In this document: positions 10,101 to 18,018 of the stretch, piece by piece
Layout: each line of letters begins with the position of its first letter
Position numbering within the stretch: the stretch's first letter is position 1
NCBI GenBank assembly: GCA_004292855.1
Contig: RDXN01000034.1
Span: 1-64,000 of the forward strand
DNA from: Cytophagales bacterium
GTDB lineage: Bacteria > Bacteroidota > Bacteroidia > Cytophagales > Spirosomataceae
Length of the DNA stretch: 64,000 nt
Direction of reading: 5' to 3'
The notes under the pieces: generated by a model
Told to the model about the DNA's origin: nothing
The model's input: only the letters and a program-made list of their open reading frames with translations
The model's database searches: none
Position numbers and translations under genes: made by a program

Positions 10101-10403
10101 GTTTTTGGCGTTCAGGATAACACCTGTTTCTGGCTCCGTCTCACCTCCGACCAACAGCCGCAGCTCGGCCCGATCTGCCCGCGCAAGGTGCCATCGCTCG
10201 TTGTTCTCAAGCGGTTGCTCGTAGGCATCAACAAAAAAATCGGCCAGGATATTCGCCTGATACCGTTCCGTTTCGTGTTCATCCAGCCGCGTAAATAACC
10301 GGGTCAGAGCCTGCCGGAAACGGTCGAGTTGCGCTTGCGTGATGGGTTGGTTGGCAAAAACGGGGTTGAGTGCCTGCGTGGGCTTGCGGAGTTGGAGCCT
10401 CAT
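7107..10403 (-). CDS. Type IIG restriction-modification homologue with degenerate catalytic motifs
   Basis: A 1098-residue protein colinear with Eco57I-like fused nuclease/methyltransferase proteins. The N-terminus (MRLQLRKPTQALN, then VILNAKNVFGSEMM near residue 100) matches the nuclease part; residues 467-560 match the methyltransferase core (LGLVLDVLSGYNTNATYTAG, then HLAVGGGHFLVSTLNELI); residues 625-650 (CLFGVDTHPVAVGLAQVRLW) and 785-812 (EWRFVFPDVLDD ... FDAVLG) follow. By recalled family motifs, the nuclease ExK is NAK (98-100), FTPG is YTAG, SAM motif I DPAVGSGHF is HLAVGGGHF (from about 546), and NPPY is RLPT (809-812). The frame is nevertheless uninterrupted. It is probably not an active methylase or nuclease; it may be a pseudoenzyme with a binding or regulatory role. 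No partner R-M gene is adjacent. Confidence 0.8.
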   Translation of the reverse strand: MRLQLRKPTQALNPVFANQPITQAQLDRFRQALTRLFTRLDEHETERYQANILADFFVDAYEQPLENNERWHLARADRAELRLLVGGETEPETGVILNAKNVFGSEMMTTLKNNVKSLHDLILAYFEHTERAETGPLRYLIITDVYNWFVFAERDFRAAFYENTRLQKLYQLRKQGKSEASVYAETARILREMNEEVPVTCLNLREVASAARSTNPDDLGQLLSAYKLLSPVHLLNGPFQNDGNKPNEAFLSELLHVLGLRETSRAGQLQLERLPEPERHRGALIEHTIETLQLTNALANLPDGERYGETDEDPYFGVAMTLCMTWLGRVLFLKFLESKTGKHGENAFLTPRHIRSFAELEELFFAVLGVLPAKRPAGITTRYGAVPHIQGPLFEPTGLERMVLTVSALPDADDLPLHPQTILKGPQGEVQMGSLPGLTYWLAFMDAYSFVLDGPAEVDAQNKPSLTANTVGLVLDVLSGYNTNATYTAGYVSEHVAKTVVLGAALNRFNTVFGWACANLSELRGQVRQLDLTEINAVLNSLRFVHLAVGGGHFLVSTLNELIALKAELGVLLDPDGRPLRPYEVCVVNDSLVITDPDGLPPASVGELQRVRETLFREKQTLIAQCLFGVDTHPVAVGLAQVRLWIELLAHWPESKTGRRSGSGVEGCLPVTNLRHGHALVSRFDTNFAIESIRTVSRRETLVRQLNEYRTDSARSWSDLETYLIQVAVQDQKDYVEIRQLETKLAAATFTFVQDDTQRRGLEEQIAYKKAQFTQKQAVYRQAVEWRFVFPDVLDDAGSFVGFDAVLGRLPTGQVTDSERVRYLVKRYETFAPRVDQSAIYLELAGQLLREGGQVGLIVPRLVLTQKEAQQARNRLLEQATLQAVTVLPPPGVGNGAADSVLLIARKETVASQSDILVSLFAPVPNALPLPDPTLLFAVPVRFWRSQRGFAVDRHPQELALLDRMEQAGTPLGQLATITNGSGEALMEEAILLDKQRTETLSAELAGEGAMATKNQFVIRRIPQHAEISNRALVHVLNSGLLGWYCQMQFGVGTPLKLAQIRELPIPNKLNKLTIRLEEADAAEQAEIIRQLYDDGCA

Positions 10404-10421
10404 AGGGCAAATTTACCGTAT

Positions 10422-11156
10422 TCAGCGGTAATCATCCAGAATTCCCTGCATCATCCAGTTGGCAAGTGCCTGCCGGTTCGAGGCCAGTAAAAACCGCCGT
10501 TGGTCTAACGGGTTTTGTATGTTCCCCAGTTCGATAAAAACGGTGGGCGGGTCGCTCTGCCGAACCACATACAAGGAGTTGCGGGTGGTCACGTTGCCTG
10601 AATAGGGCCGGTCGGCCTGATGTCGCCTGTAGTTGGTGGCAAATCGTTGATGAATGTGTTTGGCCAGCCGTTTTCCTTTGGGGCTTGCGCTGTGGTGGTA
10701 AAAAAACACATCGATTTTTTCCCCCTTGCTTCGGCTGTCAACGTGAATCGTAATAAACCGCTGGTAGGCTGCCTTGTGGCGGGCATAGAGCTTGTTTACG
10801 GCGTCGGTTGTTTGTTTGAGCCTGGCCACCTGGTTAAGCGGGATAGCCTGCCTCGGATAGGCCATCTCATCGCGGTCGATCTTCAGCACCACGTCGTCGC
10901 GGATACCATCGTTCGGATCATCCACGATCATGTACACCGTGGCCCCTTTCTCTTCAAGCCGCTGGGCCAACCGGATCGTCACGTCGTACGCGTATTCATC
11001 TTCGGGCAGGCGGTGTTTGCCCAATCGCCCAATGGCCCCCGGATCAGGCCCGCCATGCCCCGATGCCAGGTAAAACACCGTCCCCGTCAGGGGTAGCCTG
11101 GCCGACTGAGAACCGGCTAAAAGGCTTGTAAGAAGTATTGAGAAGAATAAGTACAA
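10422..11156 (-). CDS. N-acetylmuramoyl-L-alanine amidase (Amidase_3)
   Basis: A 244-residue exported zinc amidase that cleaves the bond between N-acetylmuramic acid and the peptide stem of peptidoglycan. A short signal segment (residues 1-17) is followed by the catalytic fold: LASGHGGPDPGA with the first zinc histidine, a glutamate in the EDEYAYDV region, ITIHVDSRS with the second zinc histidine, and FIELGNIQN with the catalytic glutamate. The canonical D of DxGHGG is replaced by S. The frame opens with TTG at 11156; no in-frame ATG lies before the signal peptide and a stop codon is three codons upstream. It follows the sorting-domain gene by 19 bp, so the two may be co-transcribed. Confidence 0.88.
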   Translation of the reverse strand: MYLFFSILLTSLLAGSQSARLPLTGTVFYLASGHGGPDPGAIGRLGKHRLPEDEYAYDVTIRLAQRLEEKGATVYMIVDDPNDGIRDDVVLKIDRDEMAYPRQAIPLNQVARLKQTTDAVNKLYARHKAAYQRFITIHVDSRSKGEKIDVFFYHHSASPKGKRLAKHIHQRFATNYRRHQADRPYSGNVTTRNSLYVVRQSDPPTVFIELGNIQNPLDQRRFLLASNRQALANWMMQGILDDYR

Positions 11157-11175
11157 AATGGGTTAGTCGCGGGGG

Positions 11176-12123
11176 TTATCGAAGCACGAGAACGGTGTTC
11201 CGCATCGTATGTTCCTCGCCCGAAGCTAACTGCAAAGTTAATGCATAGGTGAATTGCTCCCCCTGCATCCCGGTCGGGAGTTTGCCATCCCATAATGTTT
11301 GCCCGCCTTCTACTCTGAAATCACCTCGATCATACACCACCCGCCCCCAACGGTCGAACACGGTAAACTGCTTGACCAACAAGCTCGGGAACGGAAAATG
11401 AATCGTGAGTGTCTCGTTTATCAAATCACCATTGGGCGAAAATGCCGAGGGAACCGCAATCGTTTCGGTAGGGCATTCGGCTACCACGTTCACCTCGACC
11501 GGCACCGGCGGACTTTCCGACTTGTAAATCGTTTGGGTTACGTAGAGCGTGGTGCTTTGGGGCAAACTCGTCCGGTACGAATTGCCCGTGGCCAGTAAAC
11601 TGCTTTTCTGGGGGGAATCGTACCAGCGGATATCCACACCCGACACATTAAGCAACACCGACTTGTTTGCACAATACGTATCGCCCGACCGGAGCCGAAT
11701 GCGGTACAGCTCTATTTTTCCACCTTCATCAGCCTGACAGTGAGGGGGGTTGAGTATGTTTTGGTAGGTTCCTTTCAGGCAATCAGTGGCCGGATCGTAC
11801 GTCATTGTCAGGCTCCAATAACAAATACCGGGCGTATTCCGACTCCCATTCTTGTCGGCTTCCTTAACAACAACCTGCCCCCCAATTGTCTGCCCGTTCA
11901 GCAAGACAATGGTGCTAAAGGAGGCATTTGGGTTGGCCGACTGCCCCACGCCCCCGATGCTCGCACCAGCCTGTGTCATCGAAGCGAGGTAATTAAAGAT
12001 TCCCTGTTCGGGGTTTTCGGGATACGTAACGCCCAGCCAAAACCCGGTCATGTCCTGCGCCCCAGCCGACCAACTGCCAGCCATAAAAGCGATCAACAAA
12101 CTAGTCAGGAAATAACGGCGCAT
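11176..12123 (-). CDS. Secreted protein with type B sorting domain (gliding-associated C-terminus)
   Basis: A 315-residue protein with a signal peptide (about residues 1-22) and a middle domain rich in beta structure and cysteine. Its last 90 residues form a typical T9SS type B sorting domain: AVPSAFSPNGDLINETL, then FTVFDRWGRVVYDR, then WDGKLPTG, ending in a short basic tail (TVLVLR). It should be carried to the cell surface or released by the type IX system encoded elsewhere in the window. The middle region (DMTGFWLGVTYPEN; CLKGTYQN) is unassigned and could bind a ligand. Confidence 0.88.
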   Translation of the reverse strand: MRRYFLTSLLIAFMAGSWSAGAQDMTGFWLGVTYPENPEQGIFNYLASMTQAGASIGGVGQSANPNASFSTIVLLNGQTIGGQVVVKEADKNGSRNTPGICYWSLTMTYDPATDCLKGTYQNILNPPHCQADEGGKIELYRIRLRSGDTYCANKSVLLNVSGVDIRWYDSPQKSSLLATGNSYRTSLPQSTTLYVTQTIYKSESPPVPVEVNVVAECPTETIAVPSAFSPNGDLINETLTIHFPFPSLLVKQFTVFDRWGRVVYDRGDFRVEGGQTLWDGKLPTGMQGEQFTYALTLQLASGEEHTMRNTVLVLR

Positions 12124-12176
12124 GGGTTAACGATACAAGCTGTTGCTATAACGCTATAAAGTTATGATATATGATA

Positions 12177-12212
12177 AAGGGACGCAATCCTGTTTCCAGA
12201 ATTGCGTCCCTT
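12177..12212. terminator. Hairpin terminator
   Basis: A 12-bp perfect stem (AAGGGACGCAAT with ATTGCGTCCCTT) and a 12-nt loop lie downstream of atpH. It is the likely end of the ATP synthase operon. Confidence 0.7.
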
Positions 12213-12254
12213 ATATACCTGCTTCACCAAAAATTAATTTTCTCTGGGGTGCGT

Positions 12255-12340
12255 TTCAATCTTGTGTTTTGCTCAACTGTCGCTACTTAGAGCAGCCTGT
12301 ATTGGCCGTAAGGCCAATAACACACAAGATCGAAATAAGC
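12255..12340. repeat. Inverted repeat downstream of atpH
   Basis: TTCAATCTTGTGTT near 12255 pairs imperfectly with AACACACAAGATCGAAA near 12323. Inside it sits a second hairpin, TTGGCC-GTAA-GGCCAA. It lies directly after the atpH stop, so it may add to termination or protect the mRNA end. Confidence 0.45.
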
Positions 12341-12348
12341 CCCTTTCT

Positions 12349-12888
12349 CTACGACAGAAACTGCAATTTCAGTGCGCTCAGTTGGCTCTTTACCGAGGCA
12401 TCAACCTGCTGATCACCCAGTTGGAGAATATACCCGCCAATAATCTTCGGATTCACCTTTTCGGTCAGGTCAACCAGTTGGCTCCCGGTTTTCTTCATAA
12501 CCATTGCTTTGAATTTGGCCCGCAGTTCGTCGGTAAGTGGGGTAGTTGTAATAACGGTAGCCCGTTCAATACCTTTTTTCTCGTCGTACAGTCGGATATA
12601 TTCAGCAGCAATTTCGTCGATGATCGACTCACGGTTTTTGCGGGCAATAATGTCGATAAACGCACTCGTCATGGGGTTAATTTTCCCCTTGAAAATAGCG
12701 TTCAGAACGGCATCTTTTTTACTGCTCCGCACAACCGGGTTTTTGAGCATCAACAACAAGGGGCGACTTTGGTCGACTGTTGTTTTGAAGAACAGCATGT
12801 CCCGATGCACCTCTTCAGTGATGCCTTTCTCTTGGGCCAAATCGAGCAACGACTTGGCATATCGGAATGCAACAGATGCTACAGCCAT
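12349..12888 (-). CDS. atpH: ATP synthase F1 subunit delta
   Basis: A 179-residue OSCP/delta subunit, which joins the F1 head to the peripheral stalk. The N-terminal helical bundle (SVAFRYAKSLLDLAQEKG) and the C-terminal signature (GGYILQLGDQQVDASVKSQLSALK) are both present, and the length is normal. Its start overlaps the atpF stop by one base (TAATG), indicating translational coupling. It is the last gene of this operon: atpA and atpG do not follow. Confidence 0.97.
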   Translation of the reverse strand: MAVASVAFRYAKSLLDLAQEKGITEEVHRDMLFFKTTVDQSRPLLLMLKNPVVRSSKKDAVLNAIFKGKINPMTSAFIDIIARKNRESIIDEIAAEYIRLYDEKKGIERATVITTTPLTDELRAKFKAMVMKKTGSQLVDLTEKVNPKIIGGYILQLGDQQVDASVKSQLSALKLQFLS

Positions 12889-13382
12889 TAGTTCAATCGT
12901 GAAGTTGAAACAAGATCCTGAACGAGTTTCTCCTGAGCGGCCTTATCAACCAGCTCACGACGGAGAACTTTCTCAGCTACCTCAATTGAAAGCGTAACTA
13001 CCTCTTTTTTCATCGCGGCAACCATTGCTGTGCGCTCGTTTGCCATCGACTCACGGGCTTGCTCCAGAATACGGTCACCTTCGGCCTGAGCTTTCTTTTG
13101 GGCATCAGCAACCAGTTTGTCGGCAACTTCTTTTGCACCGCGCAAAATTGTTTCGCGCTCCGAGCGAGCTTGTGCCAGCAGTTTCTCGTTTTCAGATTTC
13201 AACGACGCCATTTCGGCGCGGGTTTTCTGGGCCATGTCGAGAGCCGACTGAATGTTGTCTTCGCGCTCTTTCAGGCTCGCCAGAATGGGCTTCCAGGCGA
13301 AAGCCCGAAGCAGGAAAAATAGCGTACCAAAGGCAACAATCTGCCAAAATAGTAGGCCAATACTGGGGGTAAGAAGATCCAT
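12888..13382 (-). CDS. atpF: ATP synthase F0 subunit b
   Basis: A 164-residue peripheral-stalk subunit with one N-terminal membrane helix (residues about 5-27, LLFWQIVAFGTLFFLLRAF) followed by a long charged helix that dimerises as a coiled coil. The AFAWKPILASLKERE segment is the typical b-subunit hinge. It links the a subunit in the membrane to delta on F1. One-base overlap with atpH downstream; 138 bp separate it from atpE upstream. Confidence 0.97.
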   Translation of the reverse strand: MDLLTPSIGLLFWQIVAFGTLFFLLRAFAWKPILASLKEREDNIQSALDMAQKTRAEMASLKSENEKLLAQARSERETILRGAKEVADKLVADAQKKAQAEGDRILEQARESMANERTAMVAAMKKEVVTLSIEVAEKVLRRELVDKAAQEKLVQDLVSTSRLN

Positions 13383-13520
13383 GATTTTTTTGTCTCAACG
13401 TAACGAAACCGGTACACCCGAAGGCTATTCCAACAGGCATACCGGAGAATGTGTCAGGTGCGTTTGTGCGTTTACGCATTGGCCTAATGCCTTTGCACGC
13501 TCATCGGCACTGTCTCGTGG

Positions 13521-14950
<1,430 letters not shown>

Positions 14951-14969
14951 GATTGAATAAACCGTGTGT

Positions 14970-15332
14970 TCACGAATTGGGCCGCAAGTTACGACGAGAT
15001 AAGGCTATTTCAAAGCCGAGGTAACATAAATAAAGTACCAGAAACGTCACGGTAAATAATGTCCTGTTGGGTAGGCCTCGCCAGATCATCAGCCCAAAAA
15101 AAATCATACTTAACAGGAGACGCAACGTCGTAGCTACCAATGGCAAAAGGGCGAATGTTTTGTCAGTATGCTGATTACCAATTGAGTGCAGTCTGCTGGT
15201 CAATACCGATACGCTCAGAAAAAAGGCAAGTAACACGCGCCATTCGGCCGTTATCCACGGCAAATGAAAATACTGTTCGCCTACGAAGAATCCTATTCCC
15301 AGGACCAGGCTCAGTATGATATAATGAAGCAT
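14970..15332 (-). CDS. Small four-helix membrane protein in atp operon
   Basis: A 120-residue protein with about four hydrophobic segments (LHYIILSLVLGIGFFVG; WRVLLAFFLSVSVLT; ALLPLVATTLRLLLSMIFFG; LFTVTFLVLYLCYLGFEIAL). I chose the ATG at 15332 because it starts directly with the first helix and lies 14 bp after the atpZ stop; a longer frame would overlap atpZ. By position between atpZ and atpB it is the functional counterpart of AtpI, thought to help c-ring assembly or ion supply, but sequence similarity to AtpI is not obvious to me. Confidence 0.8.
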   Translation of the reverse strand: MLHYIILSLVLGIGFFVGEQYFHLPWITAEWRVLLAFFLSVSVLTSRLHSIGNQHTDKTFALLPLVATTLRLLLSMIFFGLMIWRGLPNRTLFTVTFLVLYLCYLGFEIALSRRNLRPNS

Positions 15333-15346
15333 ATTATTTCTACGGT

Positions 15347-15610
15347 TTACGGTTGTTTCGGCAATCCGCGAATAAGCAGGTAAATGGACGCGGCTATACT
15401 TAATAGAGCTAACAGCAACGTCCAGATGGGAGTACGGTTGTCCTGCTGATGGTCTAGCCACGAGCCTAACCATACACCCAGACCAATGGTCACGAGCATC
15501 TGTAGACCCAAACCACTATATTGCAAAAAAGGGTTCACACGCGACCGACCCGGCTCGGGGGGTGACTGTGGGGCAGACTTGCCAGGCTTAGGATCAACTG
15601 AATTGTCCAT
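15347..15610 (-). CDS. atpZ: AtpZ/AtpI family protein
   Basis: An 87-residue protein with a proline-rich cytoplasmic N-terminus and two membrane helices (LGLQMLVTIGLGVWLGSWLD and TLLLALLSIAASIYLLIRGL) joined by a short charged turn, DHQQDNRTP. This is the standard AtpZ/AtpI layout. Such proteins are encoded at the head of F-type ATPase operons and are linked to magnesium/calcium supply or c-ring assembly. It is the first gene of the operon here. Confidence 0.88.
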   Translation of the reverse strand: MDNSVDPKPGKSAPQSPPEPGRSRVNPFLQYSGLGLQMLVTIGLGVWLGSWLDHQQDNRTPIWTLLLALLSIAASIYLLIRGLPKQP

Positions 15611-15646
15611 AATTGAGGAATTACTGCCTTTTCGGGCAAATTTCGT

Positions 15647-15654
15647 TAATTTTG
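15647..15654 (+). promoter_or_regulatory. Possible -7 box for sprE
   Basis: TAATTTTG matches the Bacteroidota -7 consensus TAnnTTTG exactly, about 93 bp before the sprE start. No good -33 TTG is found at the usual distance, so the call is weak. Confidence 0.3.
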
Positions 15655-15746
15655 GCCTTAGAAGCTATTTTAGTTATTTGTCCAGAAATGGATATAAACA
15701 TACTCAAATCAAACGTTAAGTTTTCAAACCATTTGTGTTTCTATTG

Positions 15747-18017
15747 ATGTCCCGTTTTTCAGGTTACCGGCCGCTTATCGTCTCCATGGCCTTCACCGTT
15801 TTGGTAGTGGGTTTTAGTGGCTGTTCGCAACAAAGCAACCGGCCCATGAGCAAGGCTTACCATAATCTCACAGCGCACTACAACGCCTATTTTATTGCGC
15901 AGGACCAGCTTCGACAGGCCGAAACAGTTCTTTACAAGGAACGGAAAGAAAATTATAACCAGATTTTGCCCATTCTGGTGCCAGTCGACTCCATAGCAAA
16001 TGCGTCGGCAAAGCCGTTTCTGGACGAGGCCATCAAAAAAGCCTCGCTCGTTGCCGAACGGCATCAGAACAGCAAATGGCTCGACGACGCCTATATCGTG
16101 ATCGGCAAAGCGCGTTTACTCAAAGAAGATTTGCCCAACGCCATCGAAGTGTTCAAATACGTCAACACAAAGGGCACCGACGAAGACGACAAGCATATGG
16201 CTTTGGTGGGTTTGATGCGGGCATACGTCGAGAACGAAGATTACACCAACGCCCTCAACGTAGCTGAGTACCTGCGCGTGCAGCCCCTGAACCGTGATAA
16301 TACACGCGAGTTTTATTTGACCAAAGCCTACCTGCACCAGCAAAAAGGCGAACTAGCCGTGGCTGCGGGCATTCTGGACGCGACCTTTCCGGCCATCAAA
16401 AAAGGCGAACCCAACGCTCGCTTACACCTGATTGCCGGTCAGATGTATGACCAACTAGGTCAAACGGCCAAAGCTGCCGATCACTATGCAGCCGTGTTGC
16501 GCAACCGCCCCCTATACGAACAGGAATTTTTTGCCAACATTTATCTGATCCAGAGTAGCGGAGACAGGCGTGGGTCGGGGCAGTCGTTCGAGCAGATGCT
16601 TAGCGACCGCAAAAACACCGATCTGAAAGACAAGATTTACTACACGATGGGGCAGATTGAGTCGCGCCGGGGCAAGTACGACCGGGCGATTGACTTTTAT
16701 CGGCAGTCGGTGGCAGCTACAACGACCAATACCGATCAAATCCCCTACACGTATCTGGAAATGGGTCGGTTGTATTTCGAGAAACGAAACGACCTGGTGA
16801 ACGCCCAAATGTATTACGATAGTGCGTTGTCCTTGTTACCACAGCAGTCGAAGGATTACGCGAGCATTGCGACCCGCAAAAAATCGCTCGATGAGTTTGT
16901 GGAATACCGCAATACCATTCGCACGGAAGACAGCCTGCAACGCTTGGCCAAACTCAGTCCCGATGCCCTCAACGCGGCTTTGCAGAAAGCCATGAAGGAG
17001 CAGGACAAACGCGAAGCCGAACAGGCTGAGCTAGCCCGAAAAATCGTAGAAAAAGCCACCGGGCAACCCGCAACAGCAGGCGTTTCGATGCCCGGTGCCA
17101 CCAACTCCGACCTTGCCCCCGCCGACCGTTGGTACCTGTACAACCCCGTTCGGCTAACACAGGGTCGTCAGGATTTTTTGATTGCCTGGGGAAACCGTCC
17201 CCTCGAAGACGACTGGCGCAGGAGCACGAAGGAAGCCTTACGAGCGGTAGCGAGTGAGAATACCCCGACCAATGGCGCATCGCCCGCAAACAACGTGAAT
17301 CCAGTCGGTGCGAGTCAACCGGGCGGTCGTCCCGATGCCACCAACGCCGTAGCCGGTAACCCCGCCCCCGGCACGCCCCGCACTGATGCAGCCACCACCC
17401 GGCTCGACGCGATGAAAGCCCGTTTGCCACTGACACCCGTAAGCTTGTCGCAGTCGAATGCGAAGGTCGAGAACGCGCTCTATCGGTTGGGGAAACTGTA
17501 TAAATTTCAGTTTAATCAGCCCACTGAAGCCATCTCGACATTTGAACAACTGCTCACGCGCTATCCAAACACCCTGCAAAAGCCGGAGGTGTATTATCTG
17601 CTCCACGTGTCAAACGATCAACTGGGCCGCACGTCGAGTTGGAAAGACAAATTGTTAGCCGAGTATCCGAACACGACCTATGCCCGTCAGGCTGGGCAAG
17701 CATCGGGGCAGGCGGTGACGTCGGGCACCGAGGCTCTGGCACAGAAAACCTACGCCGATATTTATTATCTGTATCAATCGGGCAATCTGACCGAGGGCCT
17801 GGCGCAGGTCGAAAATGCGCTTGGAAAATTTACCGGCACCCAAATCGAAGACAAGTTTGCCTTGTTGCGCATTATGCTCGTAGGTAAGGTTCAGGGCGTT
17901 GATCCGTACCGGCAGGCCCTATCCGAATTCATTCGCGATTATCCAGTCAGTTTGCTTGTTCCACACGTGAAAGAACTTCAAGCCGCAGCCGAACAACCCA
18001 CGGCGAAACGAAAATAA
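15747..18017 (+). CDS. sprE: SprE/PorW-like TPR lipoprotein of the type IX secretion system
   Basis: A 756-residue lipoprotein. The signal peptide ends at a lipobox (VVGFSGC), and the next part, SKAYHNLTAHYNAYFIAQDQL, is the hallmark opening of SprE/PorW proteins, which link the outer-membrane and inner-membrane parts of the T9SS machine. Many tetratricopeptide repeats fill residues about 60-420 and 560-740; a low-complexity Ala/Pro/Asn segment (about 485-560) lies between. I chose ATG 15747 over the in-frame GTG at 15735 because it starts closer to the signal peptide. The next gene, a class A PBP, begins one base after its stop, so the two are likely co-transcribed. Confidence 0.88.
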   Translation: MSRFSGYRPLIVSMAFTVLVVGFSGCSQQSNRPMSKAYHNLTAHYNAYFIAQDQLRQAETVLYKERKENYNQILPILVPVDSIANASAKPFLDEAIKKASLVAERHQNSKWLDDAYIVIGKARLLKEDLPNAIEVFKYVNTKGTDEDDKHMALVGLMRAYVENEDYTNALNVAEYLRVQPLNRDNTREFYLTKAYLHQQKGELAVAAGILDATFPAIKKGEPNARLHLIAGQMYDQLGQTAKAADHYAAVLRNRPLYEQEFFANIYLIQSSGDRRGSGQSFEQMLSDRKNTDLKDKIYYTMGQIESRRGKYDRAIDFYRQSVAATTTNTDQIPYTYLEMGRLYFEKRNDLVNAQMYYDSALSLLPQQSKDYASIATRKKSLDEFVEYRNTIRTEDSLQRLAKLSPDALNAALQKAMKEQDKREAEQAELARKIVEKATGQPATAGVSMPGATNSDLAPADRWYLYNPVRLTQGRQDFLIAWGNRPLEDDWRRSTKEALRAVASENTPTNGASPANNVNPVGASQPGGRPDATNAVAGNPAPGTPRTDAATTRLDAMKARLPLTPVSLSQSNAKVENALYRLGKLYKFQFNQPTEAISTFEQLLTRYPNTLQKPEVYYLLHVSNDQLGRTSSWKDKLLAEYPNTTYARQAGQASGQAVTSGTEALAQKTYADIYYLYQSGNLTEGLAQVENALGKFTGTQIEDKFALLRIMLVGKVQGVDPYRQALSEFIRDYPVSLLVPHVKELQAAAEQPTAKRK

Positions 18018-18018
18018 A

